A stretch of 38,382 nt of DNA from Roseofilum capinflatum BLCC-M114. Lineage in GTDB: Bacteria > Cyanobacteriota > Cyanobacteriia > Cyanobacteriales > Desertifilaceae. The stretch is taken from positions 1 through 38,382 of the forward strand of contig NZ_JAQOSO010000041.1 in NCBI RefSeq assembly GCF_030068505.1, given 5' to 3'. Below are positions 1 to 5,456 of the stretch, piece after piece. The notes below the pieces were generated by a model. It made no database searches, was not told the DNA's origin, and saw only the letters and a program-made list of their open reading frames with translations. A program made the translations under genes and the position numbers. The first letter of the stretch is position 1. The number at the start of each line of letters is the position of its first letter.

Positions 1-44
1 CAAAGATTTTGCTTTTGTTGTGGTATAATTTGTGAAAATGAAAA

Positions 45-64
45 CCCCCTGCTTAATAAGGGGG
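45..64. repeat. CCCCCT/AGGGGG hairpin
   Basis: A perfect 6-bp stem (CCCCCT, then AGGGGG) closes an 8-nt loop. It lies about 17 nt after an in-frame stop codon at 26-28. It could be a terminator of a gene ending just inside the window, but no T-tract follows. It could equally be a small insertion that separated the PEP-CTERM tail from its upstream part. Confidence 0.4.
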
Positions 65-94
65 GCTATAAACCCAAGGGTTTTGATGTCGAGT

Positions 95-229
95 AAATGG
101 AGTGTCAGCTACCAAGTGGAAGTCGTAGCGGACTCTACTCCCCAAAGTGTCCCCGAACCGAGTGCTGTGGGGACGCTGGCGTTTCTCGGTCTTTGGGGAT
201 TAAAAGGTATAGGTTCGCGCAAGGGGTGA
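95..229 (+). pseudogene. C-terminal fragment of a PEP-CTERM exported protein
   Basis: The last 30 or so codons encode a typical PEP-CTERM sorting signal: a VPEPS motif, a hydrophobic stretch (AVGTLAFLGLWGLKGIG) and a basic end (SRKG). In known systems this tail is recognised by exosortase, and the protein is processed at the membrane and exported. The open frame begins only after a stop codon at 26-28, and the 30 or so codons before the signal (including YQVEVV) are too few for a mature exported domain. I therefore read this as the 3' remnant of a longer gene. The start given is approximate. The upstream part may be outside the window, separated by the hairpin at 45-64. Alternatively it is a very small exported peptide starting at 32. 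Confidence 0.55.
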
Positions 230-290
230 GAAACTGGGTTTCTGGGTTGGATTGGGGGCGATAATGCCACCCATCCCTGGGGCGATCGCC
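229..290. repeat. AGAAACC-palindrome repeat, copy 1
   Basis: This 62-bp copy begins with a diverged palindrome (GAGAAACTGGGTTTCT), continues with a conserved GGGGGCGATAATGCCACCC core and ends at a HIP1 site. It abuts the stop codon of the PEP-CTERM fragment. Near-identical copies lie at 1041-1100 and 2643-2703. Confidence 0.85.
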
Positions 291-327
291 TTTACCATAG
301 TCCATCATTACCTCAGCGATCGCTATT

Positions 328-960
328 CTAAAACTCATCATCTTCATCTTCTGCCTCAATCTCCATATTCACAATCTCTCGCCATAATGACACCACCGAC
401 TCATCCACACCTGCTGCCATTAAACCCGCCAAAACTTCCCCTGACTCCACTTTCAACTCTGGAAAAGTCAGCAATAACAATGCTAAATCTCGCCAGTCTG
501 TCCCCGCTTTTGGTTTCCCCCGTCGCTGATGGTAAGAAATTACCTTACTCACTACCAACTCTACAGGAGCCATTACCAATACCTGCTCAATACAACGATG
601 AGCGGGTAAAACCTCCACCTGCCGAATATCAACCAGATGACGATTTCCAGTCTTCTGCACTTGGTATAAGCGATAACCTTGTCCTTCCTTCACCTGTCGC
701 ACTCGCACGGCAATGTAAAAGCGTTCGCTTAAGTATCCTCGTAACTCCTCTGCCAGAGCTGCTGCTTGTGGAGACAGTACATCAATATCCTGAGTCATAC
801 GAGGCTCGCCAACATAAGCATTCACAGCCTGCGCTCCAAAAACAACCCCATCTTGGCGATCGCGTAAAAACTCAAATACCGCACCATGTAATGTTGCTAA
901 TGGAAAAGATTCGCGATTCATAAATTCTTGAAAGCTCAAGGCATCTGCACTAAGTACCAT
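328..960 (-). CDS. AbiEii-like nucleotidyltransferase (putative toxin)
   Basis: A 210-residue protein with the nucleotidyltransferase core seen in AbiEii/AbiGii-type and related proteins. The segment GAQAVNAYVGEPRMTQDIDV has the G-A/G-x-A helix and the DID metal-binding acids. In that family the enzyme transfers nucleotides, often to tRNA, as a type IV toxin or phage-defence effector. The ATG at 960 is preferred because GGGAGGGAG lies about 10 nt upstream. The open frame continues to 1143, but that extension runs through repeat DNA. Another ATG exists at 990. The C-terminus is very acidic (EIEAEDEDDEF). No AbiEi-type antitoxin gene is adjacent, so it is either an orphan or uses an unrecognised partner. 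Family call is good; toxin role is inferred. Confidence 0.7.
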   Translation of the reverse strand: MVLSADALSFQEFMNRESFPLATLHGAVFEFLRDRQDGVVFGAQAVNAYVGEPRMTQDIDVLSPQAAALAEELRGYLSERFYIAVRVRQVKEGQGYRLYQVQKTGNRHLVDIRQVEVLPAHRCIEQVLVMAPVELVVSKVISYHQRRGKPKAGTDWRDLALLLLTFPELKVESGEVLAGLMAAGVDESVVSLWREIVNMEIEAEDEDDEF

Positions 961-1040
961 AACATTCAGCTCCCTCCCTATCTTCTTCATGACTATACCA
1001 GCGATCGCTCCCTTTATTGAGCATCGGAAGTTAGGGCTAC

Positions 1041-1100
1041 AAACCCGGTTTCTGAGTTGGGTTGGGGGCGATAATGCCACCCATTCCTGGGGCGATCGCT
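1041..1100. repeat. AGAAACC-palindrome repeat, copy 2
   Basis: This copy has the same layout as copy 1: AAACCCGGTTTCT, a GTTGGGGGCGATAATGCC core, then a terminal HIP1 site. It lies between the 5' end of the nucleotidyltransferase gene and the small toxin gene, and creates a spurious N-terminal extension of the nucleotidyltransferase reading frame. Confidence 0.85.
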
Positions 1101-1154
1101 CTCCAAAACGTTTAGCGATTTCCTTTCCCTCTGAAATCGCCATACAATGGATTG

Positions 1155-1523
1155 ATGTCCAACCCCAATCGAACTATCCACGCACGCTATGCTGATGGGA
1201 CACCAGTATTTGCAGGACAAGAACCAAAGCGCTTACTGGGTGGAAATCGACCTCTACCCGATCCGAGAGCGATAGGGCCTCACTCACAACTGCGATGGGA
1301 TACCATTAACCATAGAATCTATCAGGCTCGTGAATTTGATGCCAATGGTTATCCAGTCCGCGATATTGACTTTACCAGCCCAACCTATCGCAATGGTAAT
1401 CCTCGTCCCAATCATACCTCACCCCCTCATCAACACCTGTGGCAAGTAAATGACCCACGAATTGGCCCCCGGTCTGGTTTTAAGAGACAAGGGGGTGGCG
1501 GTTTTCCCTTAAGTTCACCTTAA
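1155..1523 (+). CDS. Small Ntox24-like polymorphic toxin domain protein
   Basis: A 122-residue protein consisting almost entirely of a C-terminal toxin-like domain. The block from about residue 56 reads YQAREFDANGYPVRDIDF and is followed by a histidine/proline run (PNHTSPPHQHLW). This resembles polymorphic toxin type 24 (Ntox24), a predicted RNase-type effector of bacterial competition systems. No trafficking, RHS or filamentous-haemagglutinin region precedes it: an in-frame stop lies at 1113, just after repeat copy 2. It is therefore either a stand-alone toxin or an orphan tail cut from a larger toxin. The ATG at 1155 follows a TTG at 1152, and no clear ribosome-binding site is visible. The gene 18 nt downstream is the expected immunity position. 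The family name rests on remembered motif resemblance. Confidence 0.6.
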   Translation: MSNPNRTIHARYADGTPVFAGQEPKRLLGGNRPLPDPRAIGPHSQLRWDTINHRIYQAREFDANGYPVRDIDFTSPTYRNGNPRPNHTSPPHQHLWQVNDPRIGPRSGFKRQGGGGFPLSSP

Positions 1524-1541
1524 ATACAAAGAGGCAAAACT

Positions 1542-1937
1542 ATGCAAGGCATTACAATTACTGACCAAACAATGGATGGTTTCTTAACAGTTAACCTGAT
1601 TGATATCCTCCAGCAAATTACTCCGAAAGTCCTCAACTCAAACTGGAAAATTTATAACCTAGAGTGTTTAGGGGCAACCGCAGATGAACTGTGCCAAATT
1701 TGTGATCAGGAACAACAGATATCCGGCGCATTGTTATTACAATTGGCGACAGACATCACTCAAGTGATTGATGGTAAATTTGAAGCCTACGATTTTAATA
1801 AAACTCAACCTTGGTTAATCATTACCGCAGTTGATAGTAGTGCTTACGACGTAGAAACGGTCGATGAAAAGATTCTCGATCGCCTTCGGAAACAGTTTCA
1901 ACAGGTTACTGACTTTCCCAGCTTACTCACTATTTGA
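1542..1937 (+). CDS. Hypothetical protein, probable immunity to the upstream toxin
   Basis: A 131-residue soluble acidic protein of no family I recognise. It starts 18 nt after the toxin-like gene with a GAGG ribosome-binding site 7 nt before the ATG, so the two are probably co-transcribed and co-translated. It has no signal peptide or membrane segment. It looks compact, with central hydrophobic strands (GALLLQLATDITQVIDGKF, PWLIITAV) and a C-terminal helix. Size, acidity and position match immunity proteins of polymorphic toxins, which bind and block the partner toxin in the cytoplasm. The role comes from context, not from homology. Confidence 0.6.
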   Translation: MQGITITDQTMDGFLTVNLIDILQQITPKVLNSNWKIYNLECLGATADELCQICDQEQQISGALLLQLATDITQVIDGKFEAYDFNKTQPWLIITAVDSSAYDVETVDEKILDRLRKQFQQVTDFPSLLTI

Positions 1938-1975
1938 TTCCAGCTAGATGGGGGTTGAGCGTCGGAAATTATGGC

Positions 1976-2013
1976 AGAAACCCGGTTTCTTTGTGGGGTT
2001 GGGGGGCGATCGC
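1976..2013. repeat. AGAAACC-palindrome repeat, short copy
   Basis: AGAAACCCGGTTTCT at 1976-1990 is followed by a shortened GTTGGGGGGCGATCGCTCC tail that lacks the middle of the core. It lies between the putative immunity gene and the Uma2 gene. Confidence 0.8.
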
Positions 2014-2070
2014 TCCCTAACTCAAGCTATAATTAACCTAGCCTTTGTACCATATCCAGGCAATTCAACC

Positions 2071-2634
2071 ATGTCATTGATGACCATAAAAGACTTAGAA
2101 CAAGTCCAGGCCAATCTCCAAGCATCGGGTCGAGATTACCGGGTAGAACTGGAAGATGGGAAAATCATTGTTATGGGGCCTTCAGATATTGTCTCTAGTG
2201 AAATTGGATCGATCTTTATTAGCCTGCTGATTACTTGGGTTTATCCTCGGAGTTTAGGACGAGTCTTTGATTCCTCCGGTGGCTTTATCTTACCCAATAG
2301 CGACTTGAAAGCACCCGATGTTTCCTTTGTCCGTGCAGCACGACTCAAAACCACCCCTCGTTATTTCGGCGATCTGGTTCCCGATCTAGTCGTCGAAATC
2401 AAATCTCAGAGCGATCGCATCCAACCCCTAGAAGACAAGCTCAAATTATTCCTCAGTCTGGGAAGTACAGTCGGTCTCCTCATCGATCCCGATCTACAAA
2501 CCGTAACGGTTTATCGCTCGAATGCTCAACCCATTATTTTACAAGACCAACAAGAGTTAACTATTCCCGAACTCTTACCCGGTTGGTCAATCCAAATTAA
2601 CCAAATTTGGCCCCCTGTTTTTACTGATGAATAG
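2071..2634 (+). CDS. Uma2 family (DUF820) putative endonuclease
   Basis: A 187-residue protein of the Uma2/DUF820 family, a PD-(D/E)XK nuclease fold greatly expanded in cyanobacteria and often linked to mobile DNA. The fold's signature is visible: an early acidic strand (KAPDVSFV), then PDLVVEIKSQSD with the E-x-K catalytic pair, then a hydrophobic strand (GLLIDPDLQTVTVY). The ATG at 2071 fits the family start (MSLMTIKDLEQVQANL). The open frame begins at 1948 but passes through repeat DNA. The cellular substrate of this family is unknown. The gene sits between two palindromic repeats, which fits a mobile cassette. Confidence 0.85.
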   Translation: MSLMTIKDLEQVQANLQASGRDYRVELEDGKIIVMGPSDIVSSEIGSIFISLLITWVYPRSLGRVFDSSGGFILPNSDLKAPDVSFVRAARLKTTPRYFGDLVPDLVVEIKSQSDRIQPLEDKLKLFLSLGSTVGLLIDPDLQTVTVYRSNAQPIILQDQQELTIPELLPGWSIQINQIWPPVFTDE

Positions 2635-2642
2635 AGAGGTAA

Positions 2643-2703
2643 AGAAACCCGGTTTCTGGGTTGGGTTGGGGGCGATAATGCCACCCATCCCTGGGGCGAT
2701 CGC
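2643..2703. repeat. AGAAACC-palindrome repeat, copy 3
   Basis: The most complete copy: AGAAACCCGGTTTCT followed by GGGTTGGGTTGGGGGCGATA and the conserved core, ending in GCGATCGCT. It lies between the Uma2 gene and parD, 43 bp upstream of the parD start, and may overlap the parD promoter region. Confidence 0.85.
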
Positions 2704-2745
2704 TTTTGCTACAATTGGTAGATAGTTCTTCACAAAATCAGACCA

Positions 2746-3006
2746 ATGAATATTACCTTAAAGAGCGAACAAGCTGAGTTAATCCAACAACAGATTAATA
2801 GTGGAAAATACCAGACTCCAGAAGAGGTCATTGCTGAAGCTTTACAATTACTAGATCGACGAGATCGAGAGTACGAGAATTGGGTAGAAGAAACCCGACA
2901 GAAAGTAGATATAGCCATTGAAGAACTCAGGCAAGGTGAAGGTATTGATGGTCAAGTTGTTATTGCTCAACTGAAAGATAAACTGAAGCAAGCCCGTCAA
3001 AGTTAA
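2746..3006 (+). CDS. parD: ParD-family antitoxin
   Basis: An 86-residue ParD-type antitoxin. The N-terminal ribbon-helix-helix DNA-binding part (MNITLKSEQAELIQQQINSG, then TPEEVIAEAL) is followed by a charged toxin-binding helix containing WVEETRQKVDIAIEELRQGE and GIDG. In the family it represses its own operon and neutralises a ParE gyrase poison. The partner gene starts 2 nt downstream but is cut off after 28 codons, so this antitoxin appears to have lost its toxin. The reading frame itself is intact. Confidence 0.85.
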   Translation: MNITLKSEQAELIQQQINSGKYQTPEEVIAEALQLLDRRDREYENWVEETRQKVDIAIEELRQGEGIDGQVVIAQLKDKLKQARQS

Positions 3007-3008
3007 CG

Positions 3009-3095
3009 ATGAATCGTTACATCATCGCTCCTTCAGCTAGTCGCGATCTCAATGAGATTATAGATTACTTTATCAAATTACTGATGATACTCTAG
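3009..3095 (+). pseudogene. parE: Truncated ParE toxin
   Basis: From the ATG two bases after the parD stop, the frame reads MNRYIIAPSASRDLNEIIDYF, the typical first strand and helix of a ParE/RelE-superfamily toxin. It then leaves the family pattern and stops after 28 codons. A full-length ParE is about 90-100 residues. No continuation of the toxin is visible in the next 530 bases. The break coincides with the start of the structured non-coding region, which suggests that an insertion or deletion destroyed the toxin. Confidence 0.75.
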
Positions 3096-3626
3096 AAATA
3101 GGGATAATTTAAAAAGTATTCCGGTTGAACCGGTTTAAAACGACCATAGGTCTAACCGGAGGCGGCTAGACCTAAACTAAGCATTCTTGAGAAACTCTAG
3201 TTTTCAGGGTTTTACGAGTTAAAAAAGTGAACAAATACAATCAACTTACTACGGTTTTCATATTTCGCAGCCATACCCTTTAGGCTTTCCCATAATCCTG
3301 TCTTTCCGGACTTCAGGTTTGGCTTAACCGCTGACTTATGCAGGGGGTTTGCCACTGGTTTGAGGACTACGTTCAACTGCGACTGGACTCTAGAGGATAG
3401 ACACCGGTTCTAGAACCCAAATGCAATGGTTTTAAGTGCTTGCTTTGGTGTCTATATTGTTTACAATAACATAGTTTTTTCAGAGTGCCAGCCTTGTTTA
3501 CACAAATTTAGGACTCTTTACAGAGCGCAATATAGCGCCTTGCGCGGTAATTAGGTAATGGGTAATAGGCGCTGTAGTTATCGACAAGAGATTAAGTATA
3601 ATGACTGATTTTTCCAGGATGTTTTA
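3096..3626. other. Structured gene-free region, possible mobile-element remnant
   Basis: About 530 bases without a convincing gene. It contains the hairpin CCGGTTGAACCGG (3121-3133), a 10-bp stem-loop at 3149-3172, a perfect 12-bp palindrome GGTTCTAGAACC, and an outer AGACACC/GGTGTCT pair around 3399-3453. The minus strand is open from 3409 to 3212 (about 65 codons) but has no plausible start and no family I recognise. The region begins exactly where parE breaks. It could be the decayed end of an insertion sequence, perhaps with a structured RNA, but no transposase is visible. The last 100 bases, with an AT-rich stretch near 3590-3610, probably hold the promoter of the downstream lipoprotein gene. 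Confidence 0.4.
3149..3172. repeat. 10-bp stem-loop with GAGG loop
   Basis: GGTCTAACCG, loop GAGG, then CGGCTAGACC: ten pairs with one G-T/A-C type mismatch. It lies 53 bases after the truncated parE stop codon. It could be the terminal hairpin of a mobile element or a terminator for parD. No T-run follows on the plus strand. Confidence 0.6.
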
Positions 3627-4667
3627 ATGATGAACTCAACTCAAAGAATGGGGATTAATCCAGTATCCGTGCTGCTTCTCAGTGGCGCACTCCTGCTGAG
3701 TTTGGCAGGATGTGGCCCTTCTCAAGGGCCACCCGATCAGAAGGAACAGATAACTAAGGGGGAATGCGATCGCCCGGATGCGATGGATGAGCGATATTGC
3801 GATCGCAATCAAGATCTCGTTGCCGATCCCCCAGACAACCCCGATGAATGGGTCAATCCAGACCCCCTAGTATTTGCCTATCTACCCATTCCCAACGCAA
3901 CCCAATATGAATCCGTTTGGACTGAATTTATGGCCCATCTCTCCGAAACTACAGGTAAACCGGTTCAATTCCTAGCCCTAGAGTCCAAAGCTGACCAAAT
4001 TAAAGCCTTAAAAGAGGGTCAACTCCACATTGCAGGATTCAGCACCAGCACCGTTCCCATTGCCGTAAACCAAGCCGGTTTTGTCCCCTTTGCCATGATG
4101 GCCTCCTCGGATGGCACATTTGGCTATGAAATGGAAATCATAACCCATATTTCCAGCCCCCTGGAAACCCTAGAAAACCTATCCGGTCGTCAATTAGCCT
4201 TTACGGATACGAACTCCTATTCGGGATACATTTTACCCCGCGCTCTCCTAGAAGCGGGCTACGATCTCAAACCCGATCAAGACTATACCGCCCTATTTTC
4301 GGGGTCTCAAGAACAGTCTATCCTGGGTATCCAAAACCAAACCTATGAAGCCGCAGCGATCGCCAATGATGTCCTGCAACTAATGTGTAATCGCCAGGAA
4401 GCCGACTGTAGTCAATTCCGCTCCCTCTACCAATCTCAAACCTTTCCCAATGCGGCCTATGGTTATGCCCATAATTTACATCCAGAACTGGTGAAGGCGA
4501 TCGAAAAGGCTTTTTTAACCTTCAACTGGTCAGGAACTGGCTTAGAGCGTGAATTTGCTGGGACAGGAGAGGATAAATTCATCCCCATCGACTACCAAAT
4601 CGACTGGAGCCAGATCCGGACAATTCAGGAGGCACAAGGCATCGATTACCAATTGCCTCAAGATTAA
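3627..4667 (+). CDS. PhnD-like phosphate/phosphonate-type binding lipoprotein
   Basis: A 346-residue exported binding protein. A hydrophobic signal ends in the lipobox LSLAGC (Cys29), so the mature protein should be a membrane-anchored lipoprotein. The body matches the PhnD-like periplasmic binding family: FAYLPIPNATQYESVWTEF near residue 83, a QIKALKEGQLHIAGFS segment, and LSGRQLAFTDTNSYSGYILP. Members bind phosphonate, phosphite or related anions for an ABC importer. No PhnC ATPase or PhnE permease gene is nearby, so it is an orphan binding protein or works with a remote transporter. A Cys- and Asp-rich linker (residues 45-75) is unusual. A hairpin follows the stop codon. Confidence 0.8.
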   Translation: MMNSTQRMGINPVSVLLLSGALLLSLAGCGPSQGPPDQKEQITKGECDRPDAMDERYCDRNQDLVADPPDNPDEWVNPDPLVFAYLPIPNATQYESVWTEFMAHLSETTGKPVQFLALESKADQIKALKEGQLHIAGFSTSTVPIAVNQAGFVPFAMMASSDGTFGYEMEIITHISSPLETLENLSGRQLAFTDTNSYSGYILPRALLEAGYDLKPDQDYTALFSGSQEQSILGIQNQTYEAAAIANDVLQLMCNRQEADCSQFRSLYQSQTFPNAAYGYAHNLHPELVKAIEKAFLTFNWSGTGLEREFAGTGEDKFIPIDYQIDWSQIRTIQEAQGIDYQLPQD

Positions 4668-4676
4668 ATGCTCTAT

Positions 4677-4701
4677 GGGATAACCGAAATTGAGTTATCC
4701 C
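4677..4701. terminator. Bidirectional hairpin between convergent genes
   Basis: GGGATAAC and GTTATCCC form a perfect 8-bp stem with a 9-nt loop. It lies between the 3' ends of the plus-strand binding protein gene and the minus-strand DUF5615 gene, so it can serve either direction. No long T-run is present. Confidence 0.55.
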
Positions 4702-4718
4702 TTGATATACAAACTTGG

Positions 4719-5066
4719 TTACAACGGTAGATATTGAACTTGGTTAACTAAATCTTCTGGTTCGCTTGCTTTAGCAATGATTTCTAAATCCCGCACACAT
4801 TCACCAACCGTTAGATACTGTTGATGTCCGTAAATCACTCCGCTAAATTTTCCTCCCTCTTGCTGCCGAGAGTTAGCTATTACTAAAAAATCATCATCTT
4901 GGGTAAAAATCACACGATTAAGTTCAGTGGAGCGATAGAGTAAAATTGAGTCAGGAGTACCAGTTCGACCATCTTCTTGTACTGTCAGAACATCTATTCC
5001 ACGCAATTTTAAACCATTGGTAATTGCTCGACGAACATGCTCATCCATGTAGAGGGCAATGGTCAT
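4719..5066 (-). CDS. DUF5615 PIN-like toxin
   Basis: A 115-residue PIN-like (DUF5615) protein. The acidic residues expected of the fold are present: MDEH at the N-terminus, VQEDGR in the middle and TQDDDFL near residue 57. PIN-fold toxins are metal-dependent RNases that act in the cytoplasm. Its ATG overlaps the stop codon of the upstream DUF433 gene (ATGA), the usual tight coupling of a toxin to its antitoxin. It appears intact, unlike the internally deleted relative at 35698-35880. Toxicity is inferred from family and gene arrangement. Confidence 0.8.
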   Translation of the reverse strand: MTIALYMDEHVRRAITNGLKLRGIDVLTVQEDGRTGTPDSILLYRSTELNRVIFTQDDDFLVIANSRQQEGGKFSGVIYGHQQYLTVGECVRDLEIIAKASEPEDLVNQVQYLPL

Positions 5067-5380
5067 TTAATTAGACCTTGATTGCGGAGTTTTTTAACCA
5101 AAGCAGATTCACCAGCTTCTTGGCGCAACTTTTCAACCCTCTCAAATCGTTCCTGAATATCAGCATCTAGTTGTTCTTTGTTATCCCAATAGTAAGCTAA
5201 TGCTGAATAAATTTGGCTCATGCTTAAATAGGGATGTTGAAATTTAATTTCTTCAGGACTCCAGCCAAAAGCAAGATGACCGGCAATTAATTCAATAACT
5301 TTCATCGTTGTTCCCGCAATATAGGGAACGTTACTTTCATTCAATTCTATGTATTTGTATTGAGTAGAAGTTAAGTTCAT
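5063..5380 (-). CDS. DUF433 antitoxin
   Basis: A 105-residue DUF433 protein, a small helix-turn-helix family usually paired with DUF5615 PIN-like toxins. The typical pattern is visible: YIELNESNVPYIAGTTMKV, then VIELIAGHLAFGWSPEEIKF and the QHPYLSMSQIYSALAYY recognition region. A charged C-terminal tail probably contacts the toxin. The ATG at 5380 is chosen over the longer frame because GGAG lies about 6 nt upstream and because the family starts here. It is the first gene of a two-gene operon with the toxin and probably represses that operon. Confidence 0.82.
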   Translation of the reverse strand: MNLTSTQYKYIELNESNVPYIAGTTMKVIELIAGHLAFGWSPEEIKFQHPYLSMSQIYSALAYYWDNKEQLDADIQERFERVEKLRQEAGESALVKKLRNQGLIK

Positions 5381-5402
5381 TAGGGTCTCCTTACTTAGTT
5401 GA

Positions 5403-5453
5403 GTATAGATTCTGTAGGGGCGCAAAAATGTTTCACCCCTACAGAATCTATAC
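5403..5453 (-). terminator. 18-bp perfect hairpin downstream of the RTX gene
   Basis: GTATAGATTCTGTAGGGG (5403-5420) pairs perfectly with its complement at 5436-5453, closing a 15-nt loop. It sits 4 bases beyond the stop codon of the giant exoprotein gene and about 22 bases upstream of the DUF433 start. It probably terminates the long transcript and isolates the toxin-antitoxin operon. The CTGTAGGGGCG portion also occurs near 18526, so it may derive from a dispersed repeat. Confidence 0.65.
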
Positions 5454-5456
5454 CCC

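Noticed and set aside
252-923. 223-codon plus-strand open frame opposite the nucleotidyltransferase
   Set aside because: It is Pro/Leu/His-rich with no family pattern, antisense to a gene with a clear motif and ribosome-binding site.
961-1143. N-terminal extension of the nucleotidyltransferase
   Set aside because: The extra 61 codons lie largely in the AGAAACC repeat, while a good ribosome-binding site precedes the ATG at 960.
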